This document shows, piece by piece, positions 47,261-58,743 of a stretch of DNA of 64,000 bases. The first letter of the stretch is position 1; every line of letters begins with the position of its first letter. The position numbers were made by a program, and so were the translations under genes. Source of the DNA: Cephalotus follicularis (Eukaryota; Streptophyta; Magnoliopsida; Oxalidales; Cephalotaceae); the NCBI GenBank assembly GCA_001972305.1, contig BDDD01000123.1:62001-126000 (forward strand), written 5' to 3'. The notes below the pieces were generated by a model. It worked only from the letters and a program-made list of their open reading frames with translations. It had not been told where the DNA came from and searched no databases.

Positions 47261-47689
47261 TCACATTTTGTTCATCAGCCTTCTCAGGAGGATGAAATTG
47301 AAACCTAAATAGATGATAACAATTACAATCAGGAACTTTGAAGCACCAACAACATTCTCTATGCCCTGCAACTTGCCATACAACAATGGCACATCATCCC
47401 TCACTTGCTTAACATCCTTTATTATGACTGTTACTGCCTTACTGTCAGCATAATTGGCCTGCTTTGTATATGTATCATTACTTCCTGCCAATACAGGAGC
47501 ATCACCATATATGGGCATACACCACCCCAAAAATTTCTCACATTTCCTCTATTCACATGAGTAATACAACTTGCGACAATTTTCTTCAGACTCAGAAATC
47601 CTCACAGCAGCACATCGACAACATTTACATCTCTTATTCACATATTTTAGTCCACTAGACTGAACTTCAGCAAAGCTAGCAGATGACAT
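47261..47689 (-). pseudogene. MULE-borne GRF zinc-finger protein with C-terminal membrane segment
   Basis: On the minus strand, ATG at 47689-47687 opens a frame of 142 codons ending at 47261, with one in-frame TAG at codon 47 (47549-47551). Residues 1-19 are Ser-rich; 20-55 form a GRF-type finger: CKCCRCAAVRISESEEN, then YYSC and, after the stop, KCEKFLGW. Residues 80-115 are polar and could form a helix (IIKDVKQVRDDVPLLYGKLQ). Residues 119-136 are hydrophobic (FLIVIVIIYLGFNFILL) and look like a membrane anchor. It converges on the transposase inside the MULE ends. Short GRF-plus-anchor proteins are common in plant genomes; GRF fingers bind single-stranded nucleic acid in some proteins. Its role here is unknown. 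Confidence 0.78.
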
Positions 47690-48228
47690 TATGGCCTGGC
47701 ATCATAGAGTTCTTTTAGACATTTTATCAAACACCTATGCATCACACACATATTCAACTCACTATTTATCCCAAAAACGAAGACAATGTCAAAATAAACT
47801 AGAATATCAAGTTTGACATTGAGTTTAGTAGGAAACATTTACATATTAGTTGTCATCATAACAATCTCAAGAAAATCAGATTTTCTTCGATTTCTGTTCA
47901 ACCCAACACAAATTCAAGTAAAATTGTAAGTAGTTAAATTCAGAGGCTAACATACCAGTTCTCCGGTGGTCCAAGTCGTCAAAGTTTCTACCGGTATCAG
48001 GTGAGGTGGTCAGATTATCAGGTGGTATCAGGCGAGGTGGTAAAAATGCAGCTTAGGTTTGTTGGGTTTGGGGAGTTGGGGTTTGAAGAGAGAAGGTGAG
48101 CCAGGTGAGGTTAGTTTCGGTATTTAGGAGGTATAATGCTGATGTGTCATGATTGTGTCATCAAAAACTAATAGCATCACTAATGGTCAACGCACAGAGG
48201 GATTATTTTGTCCAGTCAAATATGAAAC

Positions 48229-48313
48229 TTAGGGACTTAATTGTGTTTTGTCCAAATTGGGAGACGAAAGTGTCTAGGCCCAATAACATGAGGGACTAAA
48301 ATGTCTTTTTCCC
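48229..48313. repeat. MULE right terminal inverted repeat
   Basis: Partner of 37744-37828. It ends tctttttccc immediately before the target duplication. Confidence 0.87.
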
Positions 48314-48407
48314 ATATTTTAAAGATTTTTATGGTTTTTTCGCTGTACGGAATAGACTTAACTAGTAACGACTTATAGATTAAGGGACTAAATGGATTTG
48401 GGTGACA
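48314..48407 (+). repeat. Partial LTR J, right end
   Basis: After the MULE target duplication, the LTR resumes (agatttttatggttttttcgc) and ends ggatttgggtgaca at 48407, where copia coding sequence begins. Confidence 0.55.
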
Positions 48408-49660
48408 TCTCGAACCTCCATCGGGTCCGAGACTTACCTTAAGGTGTTTGATTTATGGGATATAGTGGTGAAGAACTTCTCTCCATTTAAGGAGAAACTT
48501 CCAGATGATACCCCAATGAATCAAATCAAGAAGGTGAAGGAAGAAAGTATGACGAATTTTAGAGCACTTTCTTTTATCCACTCTACAATTTCAGATACTT
48601 TGTTACCTATAATTGTGTCCTCCTCAATAGCAAAGTAAGCATGAGACGCATTGAAAGAGGAATTTCAAAAGTCTAACAGAACTAAGGCAAACAACATTTT
48701 GCATTTGATAAGGGATTTCGTCATCCTGGGGATGAAGGAGTTAGAATCAATAAAGGATTTTGTATCAAGGTTCATGGAGGTGGTGAATCAGTTGAAAATT
48801 TATGGTGAAATCTTCAAGGACAAGGAGGTTGTAGAGAAGATTTTAATAAGTCTACTAAAAAATTTTGATTCTAAGATTGCTTCTATCGAAGAATCAAGAG
48901 GTTTATCTATGCTTATTGTGACTGAACTCATTGGCTCATTTCAAGCACATGAGCAATAGCTATCAAAAAGGTTAGAGGACACCCCTGAGGTGGTCTTTAA
49001 CTCATGGCATAAGGGGAAGGCACCATCAAACAAAGATGATAAAATAGGGAAATTTGACAAGTGTTCTAAAGGTAAGGGTGGGCAAGGTTCTATAAAGAGA
49101 AAAAAAACTCATTTTTCATTGTGCGGGATCTGTTATGGCACTAATCATCTGGAGAAGTTTTGTTGGTACAAGGACAAAGAACCTGTACAATGCAGATTTG
49201 GCAAGAAACAATGCCATATGGAGCATTTTTGCAATGATAAGCAAGGTGATCGACCTCAACAACAACAACAACAACAAAACGAGTAGACATAGCAGGTAAA
49301 TTTTGCTAAAAATAAGCAACATGTAGATCATTTTTTTTATGTCTACACAGATTGGAGACAACACTTGTAGACATTCTTGGTTGATAGATAGCGCTTGCAC
49401 AAATTAAATGATATTCAATCTGACTTTTTTTACATCACTGGATACCTCTGTCAAATCTTCAATCAAGATTGGTAATGACAAAGTTGTCAAAGCCGTCGGA
49501 AAGGGGACGATTTTCGTTCCTACCAAAAGATTTACTAGGTTTATTCATGACGTTTTTTTAGTACTTGATATACACAAAAATTTGTTGATTGTTGCACAAA
49601 TGATGAATAAAGGCTATACTTTACATTTTAAGAAGAATAGTTGCATTATTTTTTAACCCG
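48408..49660 (+). pseudogene. Copia gag and protease fragment
   Basis: The first codons give SETYLKVFDLWDIV, the start of a copia gag (UBN2 type). It continues as MKEEFQKSNRTKANNILHLIRDF, IKDFVSRFMEVVNQLKIYGE and LLKNFDSKIASIEES, followed by two knuckles (CGICYGTNHLEKFCW and CRFGKKQCHMEHFC, the latter missing one Cys), a CAA-coded Gln run (49258-49280), and protease near 49380 reading WLIDSACTN then a stop, so DSG is DSA. Two stops (near 48635 and 48958) interrupt gag. The 5' end is cut by LTR J; integrase and RT are absent. This family differs from copia A and B. Confidence 0.87.
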
Positions 49661-49742
49661 CAAATATCGAAATTGCTTGTGTTGTTATGGACAATAATTG
49701 CTTTTCTATTAACTAGGATCATGGAAAAAGAGGTGTTGATGA

Positions 49743-50319
49743 CACTACAAATGATAAGGATAAGGGGTACAACATGATGAGAACCATCTACTCTCTGCTA
49801 GAGTTTGGAAAGCGATATGGAAGGCTGAGGTCCCAAATAAAATCAAATTGTTTATGTGGAAAGCCTGCAAACAGATATTACTTATGGTAACTGTGCTACT
49901 GAAACATGGAAGGCAAGTGGAAACGCGATGTCGGGTGTGTAATGTTGAGGACGAAACAATTGAACATGTCTTACTTCATTGTGAGTGGGCAAAGCAAGCG
50001 TAGGCGTCTGGAAATATGAATGGCATAGACCAAGTCTTACAAACAACCAACTTCATGGATATTGTTGATCATGCTCATGAAAAAATGTTGGGGGAGCATT
50101 AAATCTATTCTACATATTTTTTTGGCATATATGGGCAAATAGAAGCGCCAATGGCTTCAGTGGAAGGGGTTAGAGAGAGTGAAACTAGCACGATATAGTC
50201 AATATTACTTAAGTGAATATCAATGGGTGAATGTGAATACTAGAAGTAGAAATCCAAAAGACTATAACTAAGTGGTAATTCCCACTAGAGGATGTTGTCA
50301 AGTTTAATTGTGATGGTGC

Positions 50320-50372
<53 letters not shown>

Positions 50373-50733
50373 ATGGAATGGGATGGGTAAGACTTTACAA
50401 TAAGAGGTGATAGTGATGGTGGCGGCACAACGAGCGGAAAAGGTATATTCACCTACGGAGGGCAATGTCCATGGCGAAAGAGATGGGACTTATGCAAATT
50501 ACAATTGAATCAGGTAAAAAGGTGCTAACATATGAGATCATAGAGATGACACAATGTTGAGCACTTCTGGTGTCCTCGTAGAGGAAATTAGAAATAAACA
50601 ATCTGATTTTAGTTCATGTGTGTTTCTTTCTGTTCGTAGGGAAGGAAACCAAGTAGTTCATACTCTTGCTCAATATGCAAAGAAATTGCATGTTGATATT
50701 GCATGGAAAAATGTGAGTCCTAGATATATATGA
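49743..50733 (+). pseudogene. L1-type LINE fragment (zf-RVT and RNase H)
   Basis: From about 49785 the frame reads ARVWKAIWKAEVPNKIKLFMWKA, then CRVCNVEDETIEHVLLHC, the zf-RVT linker of plant LINEs. 50290-50733 is RNase H: VVKFNCDGAL at the start and NQVVHTLAQYAKKLHVDIAW at the end, with stops between. A GA microsatellite interrupts the domain right after the first catalytic Asp. The 5' part (endonuclease, RT) is missing. A tract of 15 A at 55180-55194, after another insertion, may be its displaced tail or that of a different retroelement. Confidence 0.85.
50323..50367 (+). repeat. (GA)n microsatellite
   Basis: About 22 GA units inside the LINE RNase H coding region. Confidence 0.97.
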
Positions 50734-50738
50734 CATTT

Positions 50739-51678
50739 TGTTAGGATTGTATACTACAAGCCAATTACATGGGATGTAATAATACACATGCTCTATATAT
50801 ATACTCCGTTATTATTTGCAATCTAGCTTTTACTCAATTGGCAATGTATTCAATTATTGTATAATGGAATGTCCGTAGATAAGGGTTTGGGAACTGAGCT
50901 GGATGATGAGATCGTTTAGTGAGACTCACAACTGGGTAAGCTTTATTCTTAAACTACTCATAGCCATAGGATTACTATAATAGAACATTAGTAGTTCGAT
51001 ATACTAGCACAGTCTACGCCAGCTCGTTGAAGAGGGTGATTGACCTCGTGGTCACTTGGATAGGGTTTCCTATGGCTATCACGTGGGTGGTCATTGGAGA
51101 TGAGTTCACTGAGGTGACTCGCAGAAGAACACATGTGTGGAGTTTTACTTACTCTGACAAAACATGAGTTTTGAGTTATTGTTGTACTTTGGTCCTTAGA
51201 CTGACGTTTTCATGATGCCTTGAATGTAACCTTTCACTCTTGATAATGTTTACATTTGCTTCCTAACAATGGGGTAGTTATAGGCATTGTTGGGCTTGTT
51301 AATTTACAAGCGGAGACATATGATTACGCAACAAGGGATTCACCTCTCCTATTAAAATGATTTAGTGGTCGATTTAGTTCTTCTAAGTATTAACTCACTG
51401 AGTACTTGGCCAATTCAATCGTATATTGTGAAGGAATCATGACGTACGTAGTGAATTATTAGGGAGTGTCTCTAATTACGTCACAATAGTTAATTGCTGT
51501 AGATTGAAGAATATGATTAAACTGTAATGGTTTTGACATGTTTATTCCATACTCTAGTCTTAATCGAAGCATGAAAGGTGGAAATGATAATATTGTACAC
51601 TAACTGTATATGGAAAGGTTTAGAAGTCACATCCATATTATTTGGGGTCATATGCATTAGTAGATACCGATGTTAACC
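50739..51678 (+). repeat. Probable copia LTR H, left segment
   Basis: It starts tgttaggattgtatac and has a TATA-rich stretch (ctctatatatatactcc near 50792) typical of copia LTRs. Similar phrases to the copia B LTR occur (cacttggatag, actcacaactgg). No protein is recognised. Its right end was not found, and the matching target duplication is not seen, so the call is tentative. The solo LTR splits it at 51678. Confidence 0.4.
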
Positions 51679-54409
51679 TGTAACACCCGAGATTTCCCTA
51701 TGTTGTAATTTCACAATGTAATGTGTTTTATTGTGGAATTAATAAAAGAATTGTTTTCCAAGGCTTTGATGATGTTTTCCAAACTCTAATAATGTTGAAT
51801 TTTGGAATAAAATGTTAAAGGGATGTTTGAAGGGTAAACGGCGCTGTTGTTGGAGAAACACGTTGACGCCTTTCGAATCACATCGACGTCCTTGAATCAA
51901 GGGGCGCACGTAACTGCATGCACATGCACATCGATGCAGGCGAGGACATCGACGCCCTAGTGTGAAAAGGGAAAAGACGTCGACGTCTTTGAAGAAGACA
52001 TCGATGCGTTAATATCGAATGTCAGACACGTTACTCTGCTGACAAATAACGTGCAAAGAGGAACTTTTAGAGCCTTTTGCAGACGTCTTGGGATATGGTT
52101 GATACGTGTTGTGCATGCTGGCATGATACCAGGCATGCAGGTGCTAGGATGGAAGGAAGGGCATGACACTTGGGTGTCCATGCAGGCTGTGGTGCCACCT
52201 TCAACGCCTGCTCCTGCAAAAGAAAGGAGGCAGAACTGGGAAAGGGAAAAATGGGAAAATGGAGCTGTGAGATGCATGCAACAGGCCAGAGAGGGAAGAG
52301 GGATGTGCGACCAGCATAAAATGCCTCCTCTCTTCATCCCTGGTTTGGCTGAGACACAGTGAGGGTAAGAGAACAGAGAGCTAAGGAGAGAAAACCAAAC
52401 CACCATTATTGAACTTGGTTGGAGCTTGGAACTTGGAGCTGGTGGCTTGCAGCAACGGGAAGGACCTAGAGGCTGCTATGACTGGTTGGAACGCAAAGAG
52501 GTGGACTTTCCAGTTCCTAACGTGGAACAAAAGGTAGGGGAAGCCATAACTGAAATCATAAGATTGATATTCATGCATGGTCTATGGTTTTGGTGTATGA
52601 AATGCAAGATTATTGAATTGATTTTGTCACTGGATCGATGCCATGATATGCTAGATATGTAATGAGTATCTGCATGTTGGTTTCCTGCCTTGATTACCTG
52701 TTATTGTGCATGAATATGGGTTGTAATGCCTACTGTTTGTTAAGTCGTGAGGAAGAAGACGACTGCTACTCGATAAACGTCGACGCCTTTTGATGAACAT
52801 CGACGTCTTTTGGGTTTTGCCTGGTTACTGATGTGAAACGGATCGACGTCTATATAAAGACATCGACGCCTTAGGCTATCTGCTTGGGTTTTGACGTATC
52901 ACACGTCGACGCCTAAGGTTCCCACCTTAACGCGTCGACGCCATGAACAATACGCTGTCGTTCTAAGGTTCCAGACCTTGAGCGTCGACGCGTATGAAAT
53001 GGACATCGACACCTTCTGCAGTAGAACGCGCTGACTCTAAGGACTTGGACATCAACGCTAAAGGAAAAGACATCGACGCCTTATGAATGGACATCGACGT
53101 CTTTGGTATTGTTTGGGGATTTCTTTATCTAACGACACGAAACGATCCCGATTCCTGCTAGGATGCATTTGAGCATTTGTATGCATTGCATATACACTGT
53201 TTACTACCTGTTTTGTACTGTTTGTACTCGGACTATGATTTCTAATGTGTTGTTACTTTAGAAATACATATGTAAATTAAAACTGCTATGTTGAGTACGA
53301 AACAAATATTGATATCGTATTTTCAAACATCTTTGGAAAGCGATTTCCACTACTGAAACTGTTCAAAAGTATTTTCTACTGAAAATGCAATATTTCAAAT
53401 GTTGTCACTTTTGAAACATTTTGGAAATAACCTGGCTGTTGTGGATCTAAACGATCACTACTGTCCTGTTTACTGTAATGTTACTGCTTGAATTCACTGT
53501 TTGCTCTGTGAATTGTTATGTGTTTGTGCTTGAGCCAATGGTTGCATGGCGGAGGTTGCCAACGCCGGCTAGTGGTGGGGTTGACCTAGGGGCCAGGAGT
53601 ATGACTGGGTAACTCACTCTACTGTTGCCTCGCTCGGTTGCCTGGCGTAGGGACCGGAGTGGGAGTGTAGCGTGGGGCCAGGAGTTGGCGGCGTTACACA
53701 TACTGCCTGTTGTTATGGTCCTATGTGGACATCATGTACTGCCTGTTGGTCCTTCTTGGACATTACTGTGCTTGTTGATGTAGCCCTGGCCGGGTTACTA
53801 CTGTGCTGTTGTTGCATACATATATTTCACATATATATATATGCCCCACTGATATTTTACTGTACTGTTATACGTATATATTTTCATATATATATATATA
53901 TATATATAAACTGGGGTCTCCACTGCACTGCATCTTTTATGCATACATTACATGGCATGCATCATGTTGATCCCGAGTTACTTTTATGACTTAGCCGAGT
54001 GAAGACAAAGGCTAACCCCATACTTTATAGATTGATGATGTGGACCTGTTGGATTGGCATGGACGAAGAGCAAGTGTTATGTTGTTCTTAGTTTTACTAT
54101 TCTCCTGTTGTGTAACAAACTGAGTTGTTAAGGGGTTTCTGATGTATCATTCTTATGGATGTAACTTATGATGGATTTAAACTTGTACTGTGATCACGCT
54201 CCGTTTGTGGGCGATTAACAATGTTGGACTTGTTGGGTAGCGTGTAGTATGGGATGCACGCTACGGGTTTTACAACTTATGGATTTTTAATGCTTCCGCA
54301 ACTGACTTCTGGTTTAAAGTTTAAATTTTATGGTTTTTACATGAGCTGTATTTTATGTGTTATTTGCCTTACTGCTTAAATGTCGTTTTCTCTGAAACGG
54401 GGTGTGACA
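51679..54409 (+). mobile_element. Solo gypsy LTR E (2731 bp)
   Basis: It starts tgtaacacccgagattt, ends cggggtgtgaca and is flanked by taacc (51674-51678 and 54410-54414). It shares the layout of the gypsy D LTRs: GACATCGACG arrays (51850-52010 and 52770-53110), a leader-like part with aaaaggtaggggaag near 52530, the word ttagccgagtgaagacaaag near 53990, and gtagtatgggatgcacg near 54245. No primer-binding site or coding region is attached. Open frames such as 52051-52362 have no recognisable domain. Confidence 0.9.
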
Positions 54410-54414
54410 TAACC

Positions 54415-55300
54415 AGTAGGAACCCTTGAGACCTAATTATACTCTTAAAGAATGAATTAGTCTTGGTTAAAGGAAATAATTAGATGGAATTTAATTCAAC
54501 GTAAATATTGAATGAGTCTAATATATAATTCATATTGTGTATGAGTTATGTCCTATGGCCAGCTTAATATTGGACCTCAAGGGTTACACACAATACAAGC
54601 TTAGTCAGATCTCAATGTATAAAATAATAACTTCACGGTATTTAATTAAATTAAGTAATTGGACTTGATTGAAATTAATTATATTAGAGTTATACTCTTA
54701 TTTAATTACTCTAAAGTTACATAAGATTTAAATTAATTATATTAGAGTTATACTCTTATCTAATTACTCTAAAGTTACATAAGAGTTATGTTAATAACCA
54801 AGAGATTAAGTCATCCATAACAATTATTGGATAATGATAAGATATAAATAGAAGTGATTTGTAAGTGAGAGTTAGTACTCTTCTTCTTGGCCAAAAATTT
54901 CATGCAAAGATTGAGGATTCTCTGAGTCCCACACATCTATGAAGAATTTTGTAGATAAAAGCAAATCTATCTTGGACTCAATTATAATCTAGTGAGAGCA
55001 TCTCTTCTACTTATTAGTTAAAAGTTAAAGGTTGAATCAAGAACACAAATTTATGATTAAAATGATTTTTAGTTGTTACCATGCTCATGTCTTCTTTAAT
55101 TACTTGTTAACATGCTCACTAATAATTCAACAGCTTATGTATTGGCTGATGAGTTTTAATATATGAAACTCTTTACCCTAAAAAAAAAAAAAAATCTATT
55201 GGATCATTTGGCCTCCCAAGAAGCATTATTCTTTTGAGGTTTAAATCAATGTTTTCTTCTATCGAAGAAATGATAAGACAAAAGTTATCAACATTTTTGG
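54415..55300 (+). other. LTR-like DNA after solo LTR E
   Basis: The left part likely continues LTR H. It contains a 58-bp tandem duplication (54672-54787). Near 55130-55194 there is gctgatgagttttaatatatg then 15 A, which looks like a retroelement 3' end. 55195-55300 is unassigned. No gene is seen. Confidence 0.5.
54672..54787 (+). repeat. 58-bp tandem duplication
   Basis: Units 54672-54729 and 54730-54787 differ by one or two bases and contain attagagttatactctta. Confidence 0.92.
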
Positions 55301-55790
55301 TGTTGATACAGAAATCATTTCCTTAACAGTATCTCACGTGTAAGACTTTGATTTATTGAGAGAAACGCTGTGAAAACTCCGAGAAGATAACGAAGATGGT
55401 GTGATCGTATTCTCTACACAGATAAGCAAACTAATCGTAAGTCCAGGAGGGTTTACTCCCAGGGATACTCCGATACTTATGTTAGACAAGGAAATGAAGC
55501 ATACAATCACAAGGTGCTTTAGTATATAAAAATGGCTGACCTGAGATATGTCTTTGATTCTGGTATTTATAGTAGACCGATTGTAACTGCCTAGCATGAT
55601 TCTCGGAAACGATTTGTGTTCCCCTAAGGAAATGCCGAGGATCTCGGGCCATTTCCCTGATTCTCCACCTGATTTGGCGCCATTGTGTTATTTGACATTA
55701 TCCTTCCAAATTTAGAGTGCTCGGCCACGTGCTCTTAGCTCTGGACAACACCTGACTTGTTCTCCCGAGGACACGTGGCAATACCATTTA
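55301..55790 (-). repeat. 3' LTR of Tat-like element 2 (inner end uncertain)
   Basis: The outer end tgttgatacagaaatc at 55301 and the next 350 bases match the LTR at 424, including a TATAAATA box at 55564-55571 and the word aaatgccgaggatctcgg. Beyond about 55680 similarity fades, so the inner boundary is a guess. The flank (ttttgg) is not a primer site, so this is the 3' end of the element. Confidence 0.7.
55564..55571 (-). promoter_or_regulatory. TATA box of Tat LTR 2
   Basis: TATAAATA on the minus strand at the same relative place as 676-683 in the other Tat LTR. Confidence 0.5.
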
Positions 55791-56105
55791 AGGAAGATTT
55801 TTTTCGTATCATATACCCCATTGGTCTTCTTTTCTCTGGGCTTATCAGAGGGAGAATACCATTTATGGCCTGGCCCGATTCCGAGCGGGGCTTTAATGTA
55901 CAAGCTAAACTTGATTTGACAAGTGGGCTTGTGCTGCTCAGCCCAATTTTTTTATTATCTTGAGAAGAGAAGAGCAAGCGTCCGTAATGCTCGTGCCTCT
56001 TCATTTCCCGCGCGTTACCACTTCACTTACAACTCTTGATTTGACTGGCAAATCTCAACCACTCACCTTCGCGCGATCCAACGGTCCGAGAACGATCCCT
56101 GGGTC

Positions 56106-56113
56106 TTTATAAG
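56106..56113 (+). promoter_or_regulatory. TATA box of the plus-strand gene in Tat element 2
   Basis: TTTATAAG, about 225 bases before the ATG at 56337, followed by a pyrimidine-rich leader with aaaccctagaac. It would drive transcription against the element's own direction. Confidence 0.5.
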
Positions 56114-56336
56114 GCTTTGTCTTCCTTGAGAAGTTTCTTTACGCTTTCTTGAAACCCTAGAACTTCTGGTTTTTTGATTCTTGACATCTTCAAACTCCCA
56201 ATCAGTTTCTCTCCCAGTACTCTTGGACAATCTCTGGTGAGGTTCTTTTTTAGCTTTATTCGTTTTTGAAAAGTCGTTCTATCTTCTTCAGGGATTTCCT
56301 CAGTCTGTTCATCTTCTCTCTCTCTAGAAATCCCAA

Positions 56337-58743
56337 ATGGCGAGAACCAAGCAAACTTCTGAACATGTTATCAGACCGGACGTGGTGAACCGCCTGGCTG
56401 GAGGCGTGACCATAGTCGAGCGCCCTTTAGATGCTGAAGTGGAAATGGAAGCTAGTGTCACAAAGGCTCTTGGGATTTCCTCCACAGGAGCAGGGACCCA
56501 AATATTCAAGGTCGATTTTGAAAAGACTGAGTTCGACGAAGAGAAGGTGAAGGAATTGGCTCGCAAGTTTGTCCTCCCGATTGCCCTGATATGCGACCTC
56601 CCAAATCATCCCCAAGAAGTAACCGAGAATAGACCTAGACTTTTTCCAGAATTCTAGGATGCCCTGGAGTATGGTTTGAGGTTTCCACCTCCTCCCTTTG
56701 CTCTCGAGATCCTCGAGCATTTCAAGATCCACCAAGCATTGTTCCAGCCTCAGTCCTGGGCCTTTATTATCGAATTTTTGGTAAAGTGCTTGGAGTCTGA
56801 GGTAGATGCCATCGTTGGACTCTTTAAAGAGTTCTACCTTCTAGCACCCTCTCTCGGCAAGCGCGGGTACTATTTTAAGTCCCGTCCTGGAGCGCCCAAG
56901 AAGCTTCTGGTGGATCCTACCAAGTCCATCAAGGGGTGGAGAGAGAGACACTTTCTTATCAGGAACCTCCCTGCTTTATCCCTTGCCGATGATCGGACTC
57001 CTTAGATGTCCCAAAGCTTAACAAAAGGTCTGTACTATCGATGGCCGAGAAGGCCGACCTGGCAAGGCTTTCTGCTTTGGAAACCGAGAGGGTGAATGAC
57101 ACTATCTGGGATGACCGCCTCTGTCAGGTTGGACTTAGCATGTCCTTGGGGCATCGGTTCCGCCTGGATAAGGATAAAGAGATCCTAGTTGGGATAGAGA
57201 GAGGGGTGGATGAAAATGTCAGCAATGACCCTGAGGCTCGGCCCGTAGCCGAGGAAGAAAGCTGTATAAAGCCTTCATCTCCTCCAGTTTAAACTTTTAT
57301 ATTCCATTCGTTCTTTTTCAATTCTTTACTATGCTTTTGATTTTGATCTTTATGTCTTTCTACAGCGATGGCTTCTTAGCGTAGCGTGACCGACATCTTG
57401 ACGGTTACTGAGAGGAGACTTCAACTGGATGCTCCCGAGGGATCGAAACAAATAGAGAAAGCTCCTTAGTTCGAAAAGGGCTTAAAGGAGAAGAAAAAAG
57501 CTGCATGGTCCGAGGGGGGACCTGTCACTGCTGCTACCACCAAGCCGAGGGCTCACAAAAATAAACAGCCTGCTACCGAGCACTCCCCTAGGGCTCTTCC
57601 TATCCCTCCGAGCGAGAAAAGAAAAAAGGGGAAAGAGGCTATGGATCTAACTACCCTCGGAACGGGTTCTTGTGATCCTATTCAACTACCTACACTTCGG
57701 AAGACCGAGAGCTTGGTCGAGGAGGTGGAGGATTTTGACGACTCAAGGCTAAGACTAAGCGCTCCAGGGATTCCTCACGTAGTTAGCCAGTTGGTTTTCT
57801 TCCCCGCCGAGATGGAGGCGAGGAAGGAATAGACCAACGAAGAGTTGGTAAATCAAGCCTTCAGAGCAATATAACGGTGAGTAATTTCTAGCATCTACCT
57901 CTTTTTGAGTTCAGTTTTTACTTTCTCTTCATCTGTTTTTCTTGGACAGGTCTCGAATAATACTCAACTACTGGTTAAGAACTTCTCGGCCATTCTTGAG
58001 AGGAACGATCAGCTGAGGGTAGAGAACTCGGAGCTTGAAGAGACTGCTCGCTCGGCCAAAGCTCAGATGGATGAAGTCCTGAGGACTCAAGAGTCACTTA
58101 TTAAGGAGAAGCAGAAGGCTGTTGAGGATTTGGAGGAGGAGAGGGCTGAATTGAAGGGCCTGGAATAGGAGCTCTCGAGTGCCAAGGAGAGATACCTTGT
58201 GCTGGAAGCAAAGTTCGACCGCTACAAGAGGAAAGATGAATCTCAGACATAGAAAACAGTTGACAAAGCCCTGACGGCATTCAAGTCCTCGAACGAATTC
58301 CAAACACTAATGGAAGCCTCCGTGGAGGATTTCAAAGCTTCGCCAGCTTTTGGTGACGCAGTGTTCGGGGAATCCGTCGAGTACTTTCGCCGGAGATTCT
58401 ATGCTTGTCGAAACTGAGTTTCTGCTCTCCATCCAGACGTTCCTCTAACTGGCATCATATGCTACGTGACTGCTGGTTCATATGACTTCTATCCCGAAAG
58501 GATCATGGAGGAGGAGAAGGAAGCCAAGCTTGCTTTGGTAAAGGAAACTCCCTCTTCTCAGGAAGATGAGACTATCGGCTTTGTGTCACCGAATATTGTT
58601 ATTTTGCCCTCGGATCCTGCCCTGGTCGGTACAGAGCCCGGGGATCCTCCTTCAGAGCTTGTAGCTCCTAAACCTCCTTCCACCGAGCCCTTCAGTGCCC
58701 CCCTGCCCGAGGGTGATCAAGAAGCTCCACCTCCAGAGCTTTA
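56337..58743 (+). pseudogene. Opposite-strand gene of Tat element 2 (Transposase_28-type domain and coiled coil)
   Basis: ATG at 56337 begins MARTKQTSEHV. The frame continues to 57005 with one TAG at 56655; its second part (LRFPPPPFALEILEHFKIHQALFQPQSWAFI) resembles the domain Pfam calls putative gypsy type transposon (Transposase_28). Then 57041-57292 (phase change), an intron near 57288-57364, a basic Pro/Lys-rich part (57366-57830), an intron 57877-57949 with clean GT and AG, and a coiled coil (SNNTQLLVKNFSAIL...NDQLRVENSELEE) to about 58168. The end (58466-58743) is rich in Pro, Glu and Ala. Stops at several places make it dead. The function of such genes is not known; nuclear or RNA-related roles are guesses. 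Confidence 0.8.

Larger units (their letters stand above)
37744..48313 (+). mobile_element. Mutator-like element (MULE) with nested CACTA-1
   Basis: The termini gggaaaaagacactttagtc (37744) and the complement gggaaaaagacattttagtc (48313) belong to inverted repeats of about 83 bp. The flanks are aaattttaa (37735-37743) and atattttaa (48314-48322), a 9-bp duplication with one mismatch, as expected for Mutator. Inside are a MURA-type transposase pseudogene (plus) and a convergent GRF-finger gene (minus). CACTA-1 occupies 38120-43554, so the MULE itself is about 5.1 kb. Target: LTR J. Confidence 0.9.

Noticed and set aside
52051-52362. 103-codon frame
   Set aside because: It lies inside solo LTR E, overlaps an open frame on the other strand and has no recognisable motif.
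52770-53110. CGACG motif array as a CRISPR or satellite
   Set aside because: Motifs are degenerate, spacing is irregular and the array lies inside an LTR with a clear target duplication.
55195-55300. Possible coding remnant before the Tat LTR
   Set aside because: No frame gives a recognisable family and the piece is too short to judge.
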